DNA of 64,000 nt from Roseicella sp. DB1501 (GCF_013112485.1 NZ_JABFHG010000007.1:248001-312000); one strand, 5' to 3'. Positions 17,049 to 28,986 are shown, numbered from the stretch's first letter. Notes: generated from the sequence alone by a model not told the origin. Program-made: numbers and translations.

Positions 17049-17540
17049 TCAGCCTTCGGCCGGAGCCTCGGCGGGCTGGTTCAGCAAGGTCACGCTGCCC
17101 CCCGCCGCCTGCACCGCCGCGATCGCGGAGGCGGAGGCGCCGGAGACGGTGATCGTCACCGCGCGCTTGATCTCGCCTTGGCCAAGCAGGCGAACGCCGG
17201 CGAGACGCGTGCCGGTACGGACCACGCCCGCCTCGCGCAGCTTCGCCTCATCGATCGGCTCGCCCGCCGGCAACCGGCCGGACTCGATGGCGCGGTCGAG
17301 CGCGCCGAGGTTCAGCGGCGCATATTCCTTGCGGAACAGGTTGACGAAGCCCCGCTTCGGCAGACGCCGATAGATCGGCAGCTGGCCGCCCTCGAAGCCG
17401 TTCAGCGACACGCCCTCGCGCGCCTTCTGGCCCTTGACGCCCTTGCCGGAGGTCTTGCCCTTGCCCGAGCCGATGCCGCGGCCAAGGCGCTTGGCCTTGT
17501 ACCGGGCGCCCGGATTGTCGCGCAACTCATTGAGCTTCAT
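17049..17540 (-). CDS. rplO: 50S ribosomal protein L15
   Basis: 163 residues. It starts [22 protein letters not shown] and includes the Gly-rich [18 protein letters not shown] stretch that threads into 23S rRNA, then [15 protein letters not shown]. It is slightly longer than the 144-residue E. coli protein because of the C-terminal tail (QPAEAPAEG). It starts one base after the rpmD stop, suggesting coupling. Confidence 0.98.
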   Translation of the reverse strand: MKLNELRDNPGARYKAKRLGRGIGSGKGKTSGKGVKGQKAREGVSLNGFEGGQLPIYRRLPKRGFVNLFRKEYAPLNLGALDRAIESGRLPAGEPIDEAKLREAGVVRTGTRLAGVRLLGQGEIKRAVTITVSGASASAIAAVQAAGGSVTLLNQPAEAPAEG

Positions 17541-17541
17541 G

Positions 17542-17727
17542 TCAGTCTCCCACCTTCACCAGGTGGGCCACCTTGCGGATCATGCCACGGACCGCCGGCG
17601 TATCCTCCAGCTCCCGCGTACGATGCATCTTGTTGAGACCGAGGCCGATCAGCGTCTCGCGCTGACCAGGCTTGCGGCCGATCGGCGACCCGGTCTGGGT
17701 CACCTTCACGGTCTTCTTCTCAGACAT
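17542..17727 (-). CDS. rpmD: 50S ribosomal protein L30
   Basis: 61 residues, the usual L30 length, with [22 protein letters not shown] and the [16 protein letters not shown] segment. The start ATG at 17727 overlaps the last 8 nt of rpsE in another frame, so translation is probably coupled. An upstream in-frame extension would run further into rpsE and is not family-like. Confidence 0.97.
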   Translation of the reverse strand: MSEKKTVKVTQTGSPIGRKPGQRETLIGLGLNKMHRTRELEDTPAVRGMIRKVAHLVKVGD

Positions 17728-18367
17728 TCGGGGCCTCCGCCGCCGCGGCCTCAGCCGCCGGCGCATCCTTGCGCGGGCCGAGCAGGTCCGAGACCTTCTT
17801 GCCGCGCCGCGAGGCGACGGCGCGCGGGCTGGTCGAACGCGTCAGCGCCGCGAAGGTCGCCTTGATCATGTTGTGCGGGTTGGTCGAGCCGGTGCACTTG
17901 GCGACGACGTCGCCCATGCCGAGCGTCTCGAACACCGCGCGCATCGGACCGCCGGCGATGATGCCGGTGCCCGCCGGGGCCGCCCGCAGGATGACCCGGC
18001 CGGCGCCGAACTCGCCGATCACGTCGTGATGCAGCGTCCGGCCTTCCCGCATCGGCACGCGGATCATGGTCCGCTTCGCCTGCTCGGTGGCCTTGCGGAT
18101 CGCCTCCGGCACCTCGCGCGCCTTGCCCGCACCCCAGCCGACGCGGCCCTTCTGGTCGCCGACGACGACCAGCGCCGCGAAGCTGAAGCGACGGCCACCC
18201 TTCACGACCTTGGCGACGCGGTTGATGGTGACGAGCTTGTCCTTCAGCTCGTCGCCGTCCTGGCGCTCCTGCCGGTTGTCCCGCTCGCGGTCACGGCCGC
18301 GGCCGCGGCGACGATCGCCGCCCTCGCCGCCATGCTCGCCGCCACCGCCCCTCGGTTCACGTGCCAT
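17720..18367 (-). CDS. rpsE: 30S ribosomal protein S5 with a charged N-terminal extension
   Basis: 215 residues against about 166 in E. coli. The core (about 42-195) contains [27 protein letters not shown] and the [15 protein letters not shown] loop of the accuracy-determining domain. The first 41 residues are an Arg/Gly/Asp-rich, probably disordered extension ([20 protein letters not shown]), and the C-terminus adds an Ala-rich tail. The 3' end overlaps rpmD by 8 nt. The extension is in frame and ATG-started; no closer Met gives a standard N-terminus. Confidence 0.96.
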   Translation of the reverse strand: MAREPRGGGGEHGGEGGDRRRGRGRDRERDNRQERQDGDELKDKLVTINRVAKVVKGGRRFSFAALVVVGDQKGRVGWGAGKAREVPEAIRKATEQAKRTMIRVPMREGRTLHHDVIGEFGAGRVILRAAPAGTGIIAGGPMRAVFETLGMGDVVAKCTGSTNPHNMIKATFAALTRSTSPRAVASRRGKKVSDLLGPRKDAPAAEAAAAEAPNV

Positions 18368-18379
18368 AGTTTCGGATCC

Positions 18380-18742
18380 TCAGAACGACAGCCCGCCCTC
18401 ACGGGCGGCGTCGGCCAGGGCCTTGACCCGGCCATGGTACAGGTAGGGCCCGCGGTCGAAGACCACGGCCGTGACGCCGGCGGCGATCGCCCGCTCGGCC
18501 ACGCGCTTGCCGACGACCACGGCGGCATCCTTGTCCGCCCCGGTCTTCAGGCTTTCGCGCAGCTCCTTTTCGAGCGTCGAGGCCGCGGCAAGGGTGCGGC
18601 CCTCGGCGTCGTCGATCACCTGCGCATAGATGTGGCGTCCGGAGCGGAACACGGAGAGCCGCGGCCGTCCACCGGACTTCAGCTTCAGCTGGTAGCGCAG
18701 CCGGGCGCGGCGGCGCTGCTGCAGTGCAAGCTTCTGGGCCAT
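18380..18742 (-). CDS. rplR: 50S ribosomal protein L18
   Basis: 120 residues of normal length. It binds 5S rRNA through its basic N-terminus ([13 protein letters not shown]) and the [20 protein letters not shown] core, ending [19 protein letters not shown]. Its first base overlaps the last base of the rplF stop (TAATG), indicating tight translational coupling. Confidence 0.98.
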   Translation of the reverse strand: MAQKLALQQRRRARLRYQLKLKSGGRPRLSVFRSGRHIYAQVIDDAEGRTLAAASTLEKELRESLKTGADKDAAVVVGKRVAERAIAAGVTAVVFDRGPYLYHGRVKALADAAREGGLSF

Positions 18743-19275
18743 TACTTCTTCTTACCCTCCTTCCGGAGGATGACCTCGTTGTCGTAGCGCACGCCCTTGC
18801 CCTTGTAGGGCTCGGGACCGCGATAGGCCCGGATCTCGGCGGCCACCTGACCGACACGCTGCTTGTCGGCGCCGCTCACCTTGATGGCGGTCGGACGCTC
18901 GCAGACGATGCTGATCCCGGGCGGGATCGGGTAGCGCACCTCGTGGCTGAAGCCCAGGGCGAGGACCAGGTCCTTGCCCTGCACCGCGGCGCGATAGCCG
19001 GTACCGGTGATCTCCATGGACCTGGTGAAGCCCGTGGAGACGCCTGTGACCATGCCGTTGATCAGGCTGCGGGTCGTGCCCCACATGGTGCGGCTGCGGC
19101 GGTCGTCCCGCCGCGGCTTCACGGCCACCTGATTGGACTCGACCTCGACCTCGACATCGTCCGTGAGGTCGAGCTTGAGCTCGCCGTTCTTGCCCTTCGC
19201 CACGAGGGTCCGGCCTTGCAGCGCCACCTGGACGCCGGCCGGGACCGGGACGGGATACTTGCCGACGCGCGACAT
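18742..19275 (-). CDS. rplF: 50S ribosomal protein L6
   Basis: 177 residues, matching the family. Two tandem L6 folds: [17 protein letters not shown] at the start and the C-terminal [20 protein letters not shown] followed by the [11 protein letters not shown] signature. It lies near the sarcin-ricin loop and factor-binding site. It follows rpsH after 14 nt. Confidence 0.98.
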   Translation of the reverse strand: MSRVGKYPVPVPAGVQVALQGRTLVAKGKNGELKLDLTDDVEVEVESNQVAVKPRRDDRRSRTMWGTTRSLINGMVTGVSTGFTRSMEITGTGYRAAVQGKDLVLALGFSHEVRYPIPPGISIVCERPTAIKVSGADKQRVGQVAAEIRAYRGPEPYKGKGVRYDNEVILRKEGKKK

Positions 19276-19289
19276 TCTTTGCCCCTCCC

Positions 19290-19688
19290 TCAGAACACGC
19301 GGCAGAGGACCTCGCCGCCAACATTGGCGACGCGGGCCTCGGTATCGCTCATCACGCCGCGCGGCGTGGACAGGATGGAGATGCCGAGCCCGTTGTAGAA
19401 CTTCGGCAGCTCACGGATCTTGGAGTAGACCCGGCGGCCCGGCTTGGAGACGCGGGTGATCTCCTTGATCGCGGGCTCGCCCTCGGAATACTTCAGCTCG
19501 ATCTCGATGTTGCGCACGCCGGGGCGCAGCTCCTCGACGCGCCAGGCCCGGATGTAGCCTTCACGCTTCAGGACATCGAGCACATCGGTCCGCAACCGGC
19601 TGGCGGGGGCGACGCAGCGCGTCTGCCGGGCCCGCTGGGCGTTGCGGATACGGGTGAGCATGTCCCCGAGCGGATCGGATAGCGACAT
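19290..19688 (-). CDS. rpsH: 30S ribosomal protein S8
   Basis: 132 residues with the S8 opening SDPLGDMLTRIRNAQRA and the C-terminal signature ILSTPRGVMSDTEARVANVGGEVLC. S8 binds helix 21 of 16S rRNA and, in E. coli, represses the spc operon. It follows rpsN after 12 nt. Confidence 0.98.
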   Translation of the reverse strand: MSLSDPLGDMLTRIRNAQRARQTRCVAPASRLRTDVLDVLKREGYIRAWRVEELRPGVRNIEIELKYSEGEPAIKEITRVSKPGRRVYSKIRELPKFYNGLGISILSTPRGVMSDTEARVANVGGEVLCRVF

Positions 19689-19700
19689 GGCCAGCCCTCC

Positions 19701-20006
19701 TTACCAGCTCGCCTTGGTCAGGCCGGGAATCTGGCCGGTATTGGCCAGGTCCCGCAGCATGTTCCGGCTGAGCTTGAACTTGCGGTAGTTGCCGCGCGGG
19801 CGGCCGGTCAGCTCGCAACGCAGGCGAACGCGAACCTTCGCGCCGTTGCGAGGCAGCTGCGCCAGCTTGAGGGTCGCGTCGAAGCGATCCTCAACCGGCA
19901 GGCTGCGGTCCATCACGATGCCCTTCAGCGTGGCGCGCTTCGAAGCATGCGTCGCGGCGAGCTTCGCGCGACGCTTGTTCTTCTCGACTGCCGAAGTCTT
20001 GGCCAT
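19701..20006 (-). CDS. rpsN: 30S ribosomal protein S14 (zinc-free long type)
   Basis: 101 residues. It is the C-minus form: the zinc-ribbon cysteines are absent and the protein has the longer N-terminal helix ([21 protein letters not shown]). The conserved [26 protein letters not shown] region is intact. It sits 56 nt after rplE in the S10/spc order. Confidence 0.98.
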   Translation of the reverse strand: MAKTSAVEKNKRRAKLAATHASKRATLKGIVMDRSLPVEDRFDATLKLAQLPRNGAKVRVRLRCELTGRPRGNYRKFKLSRNMLRDLANTGQIPGLTKASW

Positions 20007-20062
20007 GCGGTTCTATCCTCCGGAACCTGCTCCCGGGCCTCGGCCCAGGCGGTCTTCCAAGA

Positions 20063-20731
20063 TCAATTCTGGAAAGGAAGCTGGAACGCCTTCAGCAGCG
20101 CCTTCGCTTCCTTGTCGGTCTTCGCCGTGGTGACGAACTGGATGTCCATGCCACGCACCGTGTCCACCCGATCGTAGTTGATCTCGGGGAACACGATCTG
20201 CTCCTTCAGGCCCATGGCGTAGTTGCCCCGGCCATCGAAGCCGCGATTGCCCGGAATCCCGCGGAAGTCGCGGACGCGCGGCAGGGCCACGGTCACGAGA
20301 CGATCGAGGAACTCGTACATCCGCGCCTTGCGCAGCGTCACCTTGCAGCCGATCGCCTGGCCTTCGCGGATCTTGAAGCCGGCAATCGCCTTCTTCGCCT
20401 TGGTCCGCACCGGCTTCTGGCCGGAGAGCGCCGTCAGGTCCGCGACCGCCGCGTCGAGCTTCTTCTGGTCGCCCGCCGCCTCGCCCACGCCCATGTTGAT
20501 GACGATCTTCTCGAGCTTCGGCACTTCCATGGGGTTCTTGTAGCCGAACTCCTTGGCGAGCTCGGCGCGAACCACCTCGGTGTAGTACTGCGCCAGGCGC
20601 GGCTTCTCAGCCGGCGCCGCAGAGGCCTTGCCGGCCTTCGCCGCCACCGCCTGCACGCGGCCCTCGCCGCCACCTTCGGCGCGCTTCGGGGTCTCGGCCT
20701 TGCCGCCGGCCTTTTTCTTCGTGTCGCTCAT
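20063..20731 (-). CDS. rplE: 50S ribosomal protein L5 with an N-terminal extension
   Basis: 222 residues against 179 in E. coli. The L5 core begins near residue 45 ([18 protein letters not shown]) and continues [16 protein letters not shown], the 5S rRNA/P-site tRNA-contacting fold, to the end. The first 43 residues are Lys/Ala/Gly-rich and look disordered. The ATG at 20731 overlaps the rplX stop by 4 nt (ATGA); no internal Met lies at the normal L5 start, so the extension is likely real. Confidence 0.96.
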   Translation of the reverse strand: MSDTKKKAGGKAETPKRAEGGGEGRVQAVAAKAGKASAAPAEKPRLAQYYTEVVRAELAKEFGYKNPMEVPKLEKIVINMGVGEAAGDQKKLDAAVADLTALSGQKPVRTKAKKAIAGFKIREGQAIGCKVTLRKARMYEFLDRLVTVALPRVRDFRGIPGNRGFDGRGNYAMGLKEQIVFPEINYDRVDTVRGMDIQFVTTAKTDKEAKALLKAFQLPFQN

Positions 20732-21048
20732 GCGTCAAGCACCTCGCCCGAGGGCCTCGCCACGCGCACCTTCTTCCCGTCCCCAAGAAGCCGGAAACCC
20801 ACGCGGGTCGGCTTGTCGGACTTCGGGTCGATCAGCGCCAGGTTGGAGAGGTGGATCGGCGCCTCCTTCTCCTGGATGCCGCCGGGTTGGTTGATCCCCT
20901 GCGGCTTGCGGTGACGCTTCACCATGTTCACGCCCTGCACCAGGGCACGGCTCTCCGTCGGGTTCACGGCGAGGACCTCGCCGCGCTTGCCCTTGTCCCG
21001 GCCCGTCAGAACCTGGACCCGGTCGCCCTTCTTGATCTTCGCGGCCAT
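20728..21048 (-). CDS. rplX: 50S ribosomal protein L24
   Basis: 106 residues. KOW motif near the N-terminus ([23 protein letters not shown]), then [29 protein letters not shown]. An early assembly protein that binds the 5' end of 23S rRNA. It overlaps rplE by 4 nt and follows rplN after 4 nt. Confidence 0.98.
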   Translation of the reverse strand: MAAKIKKGDRVQVLTGRDKGKRGEVLAVNPTESRALVQGVNMVKRHRKPQGINQPGGIQEKEAPIHLSNLALIDPKSDKPTRVGFRLLGDGKKVRVARPSGEVLDA

Positions 21049-21052
21049 GGCC

Positions 21053-21421
21053 TTACAGGACCTCCGGCGCCAGCGAGATGATCTTCATGTACTTCCGCGC
21101 CCGCAGCTCGCGCACAACCGGCCCGAAGATGCGGGTGCCGATCGGCTCGCCCTGCTTGTTGATCAGCACCGCGGCGTTGTTGTCGAAGCGGATCGCCGTG
21201 CCGTCAACGCGCCGCACCGGATAGGCGGTGCGGACGATGACGGCGCGATGCACCTCGCCCTTCTTCACCTTGGCGCGCGGGATCGCCTCCTTGACGGAGA
21301 CGACGATGATGTCGCCCACGCTCGCGGTCTTCCGCTTGGAGCCGCCCAGCACCTTGATGCACTGGACGCGGCGCGCGCCGGAGTTGTCCGCGACATCGAG
21401 GTTGGTCTCGGGATGGATCAT
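21053..21421 (-). CDS. rplN: 50S ribosomal protein L14
   Basis: 122 residues, the exact usual length. It starts [27 protein letters not shown] and ends FMK-type [13 protein letters not shown]. It lies at the subunit interface. rpsQ precedes it by 11 nt. Confidence 0.98.
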   Translation of the reverse strand: MIHPETNLDVADNSGARRVQCIKVLGGSKRKTASVGDIIVVSVKEAIPRAKVKKGEVHRAVIVRTAYPVRRVDGTAIRFDNNAAVLINKQGEPIGTRIFGPVVRELRARKYMKIISLAPEVL

Positions 21422-21432
21422 CTAACCCTCCC

Positions 21433-21702
21433 TCAGCCCTGCACGGTCGCCGGCTCGGCGAGCGGTTGCCCGTTGCGCTCCACCACCGTCCAGGCCTTGC
21501 GCTTGGAGATCGGCGGGCACTCCTCGATCTGCACGACGTCGCCTTCCTTGCAGAGGTTGGCTTCGTCATGCGCGGCATAGCGCTTCGAACGCCGGATGAA
21601 CTTCTTGTAGAGCGGGTGCATCACGCGACGCTCGACAAGGACGGTGACCGTCTTGTCCATCTTGTCGCTGACCACCCGGCCCGTGAGGACTCGCTTCGGC
21701 AT
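21433..21702 (-). CDS. rpsQ: 30S ribosomal protein S17
   Basis: 89 residues beginning [26 protein letters not shown], the family's N-terminus, which fixes the start at 21702 although the frame is open further upstream. The OB-fold core includes [27 protein letters not shown]. It binds 16S rRNA early in 30S assembly. It follows rpmC by 16 nt. Confidence 0.97.
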   Translation of the reverse strand: MPKRVLTGRVVSDKMDKTVTVLVERRVMHPLYKKFIRRSKRYAAHDEANLCKEGDVVQIEECPPISKRKAWTVVERNGQPLAEPATVQG

Positions 21703-21718
21703 CGCCGCCGGTCTCCCC

Positions 21719-21934
21719 TTAAGCCGTGGGTTGGGATGCTGCCGAGCGCTTGCGCTCGGACAGGACGAATTTGATGCGCGCGATGTCGCGGCGCACCACG
21801 CGGACGCGGCCGGTGGCCTCAAGCTGCCCGGTCGCGCGCTGGAAGCGCAGGTTGAACTGCTCCTTGCGCAGGTCAAGGAGCTGCGCCTGCAGCTCATCCG
21901 CGGTCTTGGCGCGGATGTCGGCGATCTTGGTCAT
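21719..21934 (-). CDS. rpmC: 50S ribosomal protein L29
   Basis: 71 residues. Two helices as in the family: [37 protein letters not shown] and [21 protein letters not shown]29 lines the polypeptide exit and helps dock SRP and trigger factor. It starts 4 nt after the rplP stop. Confidence 0.98.
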   Translation of the reverse strand: MTKIADIRAKTADELQAQLLDLRKEQFNLRFQRATGQLEATGRVRVVRRDIARIKFVLSERKRSAASQPTA

Positions 21935-21938
21935 GGCT

Positions 21939-22358
21939 TCAGGCCTCCGCGCCGAGGCGCTGCACGATCTTGGTCTTGATCGGCAGCTTGGCGGCGCCGA
22001 GCGTCAGCGCCTCCTTGGCGGTATCGACGGACACGCCGTCGATCTCGAACATGATGCGGCCGGGCTTGATCCGCGCCACCCAGTATTCCGGCGCGCCCTT
22101 ACCAGAGCCCATGCGGACCTCGGCCGGCTTGGTCGAGACCGGGACATCGGGGAAGATCCGGATCCAGACGCGGCCCTGACGCTTCATGGCGCGGGTGATC
22201 GCGCGGCGCGCCGCCTCGATCTGCCGCGCGGTCACCCGCTCGGGCTCGAGCGCCTTCAGGCCGAAGCCACCGAAGGACAGGGTAAAGCCGCCTTTGGCGA
22301 TACCCTTGATCCGGCCCTTATGGGCCTTGCGAAACGTCGTGCGCTTGGGTTGCAGCAT
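21939..22358 (-). CDS. rplP: 50S ribosomal protein L16
   Basis: 139 residues. It begins [19 protein letters not shown] and contains [34 protein letters not shown]. It contacts the A-site region of 23S rRNA and helps 50S maturation. It is located 13 nt after rpsC. Confidence 0.98.
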   Translation of the reverse strand: MLQPKRTTFRKAHKGRIKGIAKGGFTLSFGGFGLKALEPERVTARQIEAARRAITRAMKRQGRVWIRIFPDVPVSTKPAEVRMGSGKGAPEYWVARIKPGRIMFEIDGVSVDTAKEALTLGAAKLPIKTKIVQRLGAEA

Positions 22359-22371
22359 CTCACTCTATCCC

Positions 22372-23049
22372 TCAGCGCTGCGGCGCCTGCTCGGCGGCGC
22401 GCTTGTCCTGCGCCATCGGGTCGTGCGCCAGGATCTCGCCCTTGAAGATCCAGACCTTCACGCCGCAGGTGCCGTAGGTGGTCTTCGCGGTCGCCGTGCC
22501 GAAATCGATATCCGCGCGCAGCGTGTGCAGCGGCACGCGCCCCTCGCGGTACCACTCCATGCGAGCGATCTCCGCCCCGCCGAGACGGCCGGAGCAATTG
22601 ATTCGGATGCCGCCAGCGCCGAGGCGCATGGCGCTCTGCACCGCGCGCTTCATGGCGCGGCGGAAGGCCACCCGGCGCTCGAGCTGCTGGGCGATGTTCT
22701 CGGCCACCAGCGTCGCGTCGATCTCGGGCTTGCGGATCTCGACGATGTTCAGCGAGACCTCGGCCCCGGCGAGCTTCGCCAGGTCCTTGCGCAACACCTC
22801 GATATCGGCGCCCTTCTTGCCGATGACGACGCCCGGCCGCGCGGCGTGAATGGTCACGCGCGGCTTCTTGGCCGGACGCTCGATCACCACACGGGAGACG
22901 CCAGCGCCCTTCAGCCGCGTACGCAGCTTGTCGCGGAGCTTCAGGTCCTCGTGCAGCAGCTTCGAGTAGTCCGCATCGGCGAACCAGCGGCTGTCCCAGG
23001 TCCGGTTGATGCCGAGCCGGAAGCCGATCGGATTGACTTTGTGACCCAT
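22372..23049 (-). CDS. rpsC: 30S ribosomal protein S3
   Basis: 225 residues. It starts [16 protein letters not shown]; a KH domain follows with [20 protein letters not shown], then the C-terminal [25 protein letters not shown] signature. S3 lines the mRNA entry channel and has helicase activity with S4. One base separates it from rplV. Confidence 0.98.
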   Translation of the reverse strand: MGHKVNPIGFRLGINRTWDSRWFADADYSKLLHEDLKLRDKLRTRLKGAGVSRVVIERPAKKPRVTIHAARPGVVIGKKGADIEVLRKDLAKLAGAEVSLNIVEIRKPEIDATLVAENIAQQLERRVAFRRAMKRAVQSAMRLGAGGIRINCSGRLGGAEIARMEWYREGRVPLHTLRADIDFGTATAKTTYGTCGVKVWIFKGEILAHDPMAQDKRAAEQAPQR

Positions 23050-23050
23050 G

Positions 23051-23452
23051 TTACGCGGCCTCCTGCTCGGCCGTGGCGACCGCCTGCTGCTCGGCCACGA
23101 CGATCGTCAGATGGCTGAACCACTTCTCGACCCGGGCGGCGCGGCCGCGGCCACGGGCGTGGAAGCGCTTCATCACCTGGGACCGGCCGACCTCGACTCG
23201 CGAGACCACGAGCTGGTCGACATCCAGCTGATGGTTGTTCTCGGCGTTGGCGATCGCGCTCTCCAGCGTCTTCTTCACCGTCTGCGCGATGCGGCGCTTG
23301 CTGAAGGTCAGCGTGGCCACGGCATCGGAGGCGGTCCGGCCGCGGATCAGCCCCGCGGCCAGGCTCAGCTTGCGCGGCGAGACGCGGATGTTGCGCGTCA
23401 CAGCCTGCGCCTCGGTCTCGGCGAGCGAGCGTTCGTGCTTCGGCTTGCTCAT
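23051..23452 (-). CDS. rplV: 50S ribosomal protein L22
   Basis: 133 residues. [34 protein letters not shown], and the beta-hairpin region [35 protein letters not shown] that reaches into the exit tunnel. The N-terminus is about 18 residues longer than in E. coli. It follows rpsS by 4 nt. Confidence 0.98.
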   Translation of the reverse strand: MSKPKHERSLAETEAQAVTRNIRVSPRKLSLAAGLIRGRTASDAVATLTFSKRRIAQTVKKTLESAIANAENNHQLDVDQLVVSRVEVGRSQVMKRFHARGRGRAARVEKWFSHLTIVVAEQQAVATAEQEAA

Positions 23453-23456
23453 CGGA

Positions 23457-23735
23457 TCAGCCCCGCTTGGCCTTCTTGTCGGCGCTATGGCCGGTGAAGG
23501 TCCGGGTCGGCGAGAACTCGCCGAACTTGTGGCCGACCATGTTCTCCGAGACCTGCACCGGGATGAACTTCTTCCCGTTGTAGACCCCGAAGGTCAGGCC
23601 GACGAACTGCGGCAGGATCGTGCTGCGGCGCGACCAGATCCGGATGATCTCGTTGCGCGTCGAGGCACGGGCGGCTTCCGCCTTGTTGAGCAGGTAGCCG
23701 TCCACGAACGGCCCCTTCCATACGCTGCGCGGCAT
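23457..23735 (-). CDS. rpsS: 30S ribosomal protein S19
   Basis: 92 residues, the standard length. It starts [16 protein letters not shown] and ends [25 protein letters not shown]. It lies in the head of the 30S subunit with S13. It follows rplB by 5 nt. Confidence 0.98.
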   Translation of the reverse strand: MPRSVWKGPFVDGYLLNKAEAARASTRNEIIRIWSRRSTILPQFVGLTFGVYNGKKFIPVQVSENMVGHKFGEFSPTRTFTGHSADKKAKRG

Positions 23736-23740
23736 CGCGA

Positions 23741-24577
23741 TCAGCCCTTCGTCGCGTGGCGGCGCCGGATGATGAGCCGGTCGGTCCGCTTGTTGTTGCG
23801 CGTCTTCGCACCTTTGGTCGGCTTGCCCCAGGGGGTCACCGGATGGCGGCCACCGCTGGTCCGGCCCTCACCACCGCCATGCGGATGGTCGACCGGGTTC
23901 ATGACGACGCCGCGGTTGTGCGGGCGGCGGCCCAGCCAGCGCGAGCGGCCAGCCTTGCCGATCTGCTGGTTGGAATTGTCCGGGTTGGACACGGCACCGA
24001 TCGTCGCCATGCATTCGGCGCGCACCGTGCGGAGTTCGCCCGACATCAGCTTGATCTGCGCATAGCCGGCATCCTTGCCGACCAGCTGCACATAGGTCCC
24101 AGCCGAGCGCGCGATTTTGCCGCCCGCCCCCGGCTTCATCTCCACATTGTGGATGATGGTGCCGACAGGGATGGCGGCCATCGGCATGGCGTTGCCCGGC
24201 TTGATGTCGGCGCGCTCGGCGGCCACCACCTGATCGCCAGCCTTCAGGCGCTGCGGCGCGATGATGTAGGCGAGCTCGCCATCGGCATATTTCAGCAACG
24301 CGATCCAGGCAGTGCGGTTGGGATCGTATTCCAGCCGCTCCACCGTCGCCGCCACGCCGAGCTTGGTGCGGCGCTTGAAGTCGACGATGCGATAGGTCTG
24401 CTTGTGTCCGCCGCCCCGGAAACGCACCGTGGTGCGGCCATGGTTGTTGCGGCCGCCGGAGGAGTGCTTGCCCTCCGTCAGCTGCTTGACCGGCGCGCCC
24501 TTCCAGAGCTCGTCGCGCTTGACGAGGATGGTTCCGCGCAGGCTCGGGGTGACCGGGTTGAAGTTCTTCAGCGCCAT
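23741..24577 (-). CDS. rplB: 50S ribosomal protein L2
   Basis: 278 residues. The N-terminal OB domain starts with [26 protein letters not shown]; the C-terminal SH3-like domain has the near-catalytic-centre signature [18 protein letters not shown] with its conserved His. It is required for subunit joining and peptidyl-transferase structure. It follows rplW by 4 nt. Confidence 0.98.
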   Translation of the reverse strand: MALKNFNPVTPSLRGTILVKRDELWKGAPVKQLTEGKHSSGGRNNHGRTTVRFRGGGHKQTYRIVDFKRRTKLGVAATVERLEYDPNRTAWIALLKYADGELAYIIAPQRLKAGDQVVAAERADIKPGNAMPMAAIPVGTIIHNVEMKPGAGGKIARSAGTYVQLVGKDAGYAQIKLMSGELRTVRAECMATIGAVSNPDNSNQQIGKAGRSRWLGRRPHNRGVVMNPVDHPHGGGEGRTSGGRHPVTPWGKPTKGAKTRNNKRTDRLIIRRRHATKG

Positions 24578-24581
24578 GGCG

Positions 24582-24905
24582 TCACGCGAGTCCCGTCGTG
24601 AGGTCGATGCTCTGGCCTTCGGCCAGCTTCACCATCGCCTTCTTCCAGTCCGAGCGCTGGCCCGGACGGCCCCGGAAGCGCTTGGTCTTGCCCTTGACCA
24701 CCAGCGTGTTGACCGCCAGCACCTTCACGCCGAACAGCTCCTCGACCGCCGCCTTGATCTCGGGCTTGGTCGCCTCGAGGGCCACGCGGAAGGCGAACTG
24801 GTTCTGCTCGGAGAGGGCGGTCGCCTTCTCCGTCACCAGCGGCGACAGGATGGTCTGGTACATCCGCTCCTTGGAGAGGAGCGGGCGCGTCGTGGCCTCG
24901 CTCAT
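24582..24905 (-). CDS. rplW: 50S ribosomal protein L23
   Basis: 107 residues. [23 protein letters not shown] and [26 protein letters not shown] mark the family. It forms the docking site for trigger factor and SRP at the exit. Its start overlaps the rplD stop by 4 nt. Confidence 0.98.
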   Translation of the reverse strand: MSEATTRPLLSKERMYQTILSPLVTEKATALSEQNQFAFRVALEATKPEIKAAVEELFGVKVLAVNTLVVKGKTKRFRGRPGQRSDWKKAMVKLAEGQSIDLTTGLA

Positions 24906-25522
24906 GCCAGGCGCTCCTTCAGGGCCTCGACGCCGGCGCGCGTCACCGCGAGCACGTCGTGCTTGAGGATGTCGTAGACATTGGCGCCGATGGTCGGCAG
25001 CACCTGCACATGCGGCAGATTGCGCACGACGCGGCCGAAGCCCTCATCGACCTGCGCATCGACCACCAGCGCCGACTTCCAGCCGAGCGCCTTCACCTGC
25101 TTCGCCAGCGCGCCCGTCTTGGGCGTCGCGCCGGCGGATGCGACATCGAGCACCACCAGCTTGCCCTCGGCGGCCTTCTGGCTGAGCGCGGAGATCAGGC
25201 CGAGCCGCCGGACCTTCTTGTTCAGCGAATAGCCATGGTCGCGCACGACCGGGCCGTGCACGACGCCGCCAGTGCGGAACTGCGGCGCCCGCAGAGAGCC
25301 CTGGCGGGCATTGCCGGTGCCCTTCTGGCGATAGGGCTTCTTGGTCGTGCCAGAGACCTCGCCCATTCCCTTGACCTTGTGCGTGCCGGCACGGCGCTTC
25401 GCCAGCTGCCAGTGCACGACGCGGGCCATGATGTCGGCGCGGGGCGCTGCAGCGAACAGCGCCTCCGGCAGCTCGATCTCGCCTGCCGAGCCGTTATCCA
25501 GCGTGATGACCGGAACCTGCAT
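24902..25522 (-). CDS. rplD: 50S ribosomal protein L4
   Basis: 206 residues. The extended loop lining the exit tunnel is present ([31 protein letters not shown], about residues 50-80), then a Rossmann-like body. In E. coli L4 also represses the S10 operon; no leader can be judged here because the genes upstream are contiguous back to rpsL. It overlaps rplW by 4 nt. Confidence 0.98.
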   Translation of the reverse strand: MQVPVITLDNGSAGEIELPEALFAAAPRADIMARVVHWQLAKRRAGTHKVKGMGEVSGTTKKPYRQKGTGNARQGSLRAPQFRTGGVVHGPVVRDHGYSLNKKVRRLGLISALSQKAAEGKLVVLDVASAGATPKTGALAKQVKALGWKSALVVDAQVDEGFGRVVRNLPHVQVLPTIGANVYDILKHDVLAVTRAGVEALKERLA

Positions 25523-25534
25523 CGTTCTCTATCC

Positions 25535-26254
25535 TCAGGCCCCAGCGTCCGGCGAAGCCGGCGCGTTCGAGGCGATACCCGCCGGGAAGGGCGCATCGGC
25601 GTGGCGCGCGCGCTTCACCGCGTCGCGCACCATCACATAGGTGCCCGTCGAGCCCGGCACGGCGCCCTTGATCAGCAGCAGCCCCTTCTCAAGGTCGTGG
25701 CCCGCCACCTCCAGGTTCTGGGTGGTGACGCGCTCCTGCCCGAGATGGCCGGCCATCTTCTTGTTCTTGAAGGTCTTGCCCGGATCCTGGCGGTTGCCGG
25801 TGGAGCCGTGCGAGCGGTGGCTGATGGACACGCCGTGCGAAGCCTCAAGGCCCGCGAAGTTCCAGCGCTTCATCGCACCGGCGAAGCCCTTGCCCTTGCT
25901 GACGCCCGTGACATCGACCTTCTGGCCGGCGACGAAATGCGCTGCGGTCAGACGCGCCCCCGGGTCGATCGCCGCATCCGCGCCGACTCGGAACTCGACG
26001 ACCTTCAGCGGCGCCTCGACACCAGCCTTGGCATAGTGCCCGCGATTGGCGCGCGTCACGTTCTTCGGCTTGGCCCGGCCGATGCCGAGCTGGACGGCTT
26101 CGTAGCCATCCTTCTCGGCATTGCGGCGGGCAATCACACGCACGTCGTCCAGATGCAGGACGGTGACGGGCACCGTGCTGCCGTCATCCTTGAACAGCCG
26201 GGTCATGCCCAGCTTCCTGGCGATCAGGCCGGTGCGGCCGGTCTTGGCGGCCAT
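25535..26254 (-). CDS. rplC: 50S ribosomal protein L3
   Basis: 239 residues. [19 protein letters not shown] at the start; the long finger reaching the peptidyl-transferase centre includes [30 protein letters not shown] and [20 protein letters not shown]-terminal Ala/Pro tail (about 20 residues) exceeds the E. coli form. It follows rpsJ by 22 nt. Confidence 0.98.
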   Translation of the reverse strand: MAAKTGRTGLIARKLGMTRLFKDDGSTVPVTVLHLDDVRVIARRNAEKDGYEAVQLGIGRAKPKNVTRANRGHYAKAGVEAPLKVVEFRVGADAAIDPGARLTAAHFVAGQKVDVTGVSKGKGFAGAMKRWNFAGLEASHGVSISHRSHGSTGNRQDPGKTFKNKKMAGHLGQERVTTQNLEVAGHDLEKGLLLIKGAVPGSTGTYVMVRDAVKRARHADAPFPAGIASNAPASPDAGA

Positions 26255-26276
26255 GGTAGATTACTCCCCCTGCCGC

Positions 26277-26585
<309 letters not shown>

Positions 26586-26600
26586 GGGAGACGGACCCAA

Positions 26601-27804
<1,204 letters not shown>

Positions 27805-27828
27805 GTCGTCCTTCGATCGGTGTCCGGA

Positions 27829-28305
27829 TTACCAGCGGTAGTGGCTGAACGCCTTGTTCGCCTCGGCCATCCGGTGCGTGTCCTCGCGCTTCTTCACGGC
27901 CGTGCCACGGTTGTTCGCCGCATCCATCAGCTCCGCCGAAAGGCGCTCTTCCATCGTGTTCTCGCCGCGCTTGCGCGACGCATCGATCAGCCAGCGGATC
28001 GCCAGGGCCTGCCGGCGCTCCGGCCGCACCTCAACCGGCACTTGGTAGGTGGCGCCGCCGACGCGACGGCTGCGCACCTCGACGGCCGGCTTCACGTTGT
28101 CCATCGCCTCATGGAACATGCGCAGCGGGTCGCCATTCGGCCCGACGCGGCGCTTCAAGGTGTCCATGGCGGCGTAGACGATCCGCTCGGCGGTGCTCTT
28201 CTTGCCATCATACATCAGCACGTTCATGAAACGGCTGAGAACGATGTCGCCGAATTTCGGATCCGGCAGGACTTCGCGCTTCTGCGCGCTATGGCGGCGA
28301 GACAT
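27829..28305 (-). CDS. rpsG: 30S ribosomal protein S7
   Basis: 158 residues. [31 protein letters not shown], then [34 protein letters not shown]. It nucleates assembly of the 30S head and represses the str operon in E. coli. It lies 12 nt after rpsL and is followed by tuf, not fusA. Confidence 0.98.
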   Translation of the reverse strand: MSRRHSAQKREVLPDPKFGDIVLSRFMNVLMYDGKKSTAERIVYAAMDTLKRRVGPNGDPLRMFHEAMDNVKPAVEVRSRRVGGATYQVPVEVRPERRQALAIRWLIDASRKRGENTMEERLSAELMDAANNRGTAVKKREDTHRMAEANKAFSHYRW

Positions 28306-28317
28306 CCGTGCCTCTCC

Positions 28318-28689
28318 TTACTTCGGCCGCTTCGCGCCGTACAGCGACCGGCGCTGCCTGCGCTTGGCGATGCCCTGGGTGTCCAGCACGCCGCGAAGGA
28401 TGTGGTAGCGAACGCCCGGAAGATCCTTCACGCGGCCACCCCGGATGAGCACCACGGAGTGCTCCTGCAGGTTGTGGCCCTCGCCGGGGATGTAGCTCAC
28501 CACCTCGTACCCGTTGGTCAGGCGCACCTTGGCGACCTTACGCAGCGCCGAGTTCGGCTTCTTCGGCGTGGTCGTATAGACGCGCGTGCAGACGCCGCGC
28601 TTCTGCGGGCAGGCCTGCAGCGCGGGCACCTTGTTCCGCTTCGCGTTCGGCTCGCGCCCCTGGGCGATGAGCTGGTTGATCGTCGGCAT
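28318..28689 (-). CDS. rpsL: 30S ribosomal protein S12
   Basis: 123 residues from [15 protein letters not shown], the family start. It carries [17 protein letters not shown] (with the lysine corresponding to K43) and [12 protein letters not shown] (the K88 region). Both lysines affected in streptomycin resistance are the wild-type residues, and PNSA is intact. It is the first gene of the str-S10-spc run, with a likely promoter at 28902-28930. Confidence 0.97.
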   Translation of the reverse strand: MPTINQLIAQGREPNAKRNKVPALQACPQKRGVCTRVYTTTPKKPNSALRKVAKVRLTNGYEVVSYIPGEGHNLQEHSVVLIRGGRVKDLPGVRYHILRGVLDTQGIAKRRQRRSLYGAKRPK

Positions 28690-28901
28690 GACGCCCCTTC
28701 GAATCCCGTCCGTCCGTCCCGCGGCCGCCGAAAGCCAATGTGCCCGCAGGGAACTGGATTGCTCCCCTGCAGGCGCCCTGACCCGCCCTCGACCTGATGC
28801 CGTCCCGAACAGCGGGACCGCGGTGCCGAACGCGCAGCGTTGTGGACCAAACACCTTCGGCAGCCCGCGCGGCGATGCGCGCGGCCGTGCCAAGGGACGG
28901 C

Positions 28902-28930
28902 TACCTACGCGCCGGCCCGTCGAGAGTCAA
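28902..28930 (-). promoter_or_regulatory. Candidate promoter of the rpsL (str) operon
   Basis: Minus strand: -35 TTGACT (28925-28930), 17-nt spacer, -10 TAGGTA (28902-28907). The -35 is strong and the -10 weak. It sits just downstream of the rpoC terminator, where a restart of transcription is needed. Confidence 0.5.
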
Positions 28931-28949
28931 GCGACGTGGAGCCCCAGAA

Positions 28950-28986
28950 AGAAAAAGGCCGGGCCCCCTGCGGGACCCGGCCTTTC
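28950..28986 (-). terminator. Rho-independent terminator of rpoBC
   Basis: 10-bp perfect stem AAAGGCCGGG / CCCGGCCTTT (28954-28963 / 28976-28985) with a 12-nt GC-rich loop. On the minus strand it is followed by TTCTTTCT. It begins about 20 nt after the rpoC stop and separates the rif and str operons. Confidence 0.85.
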
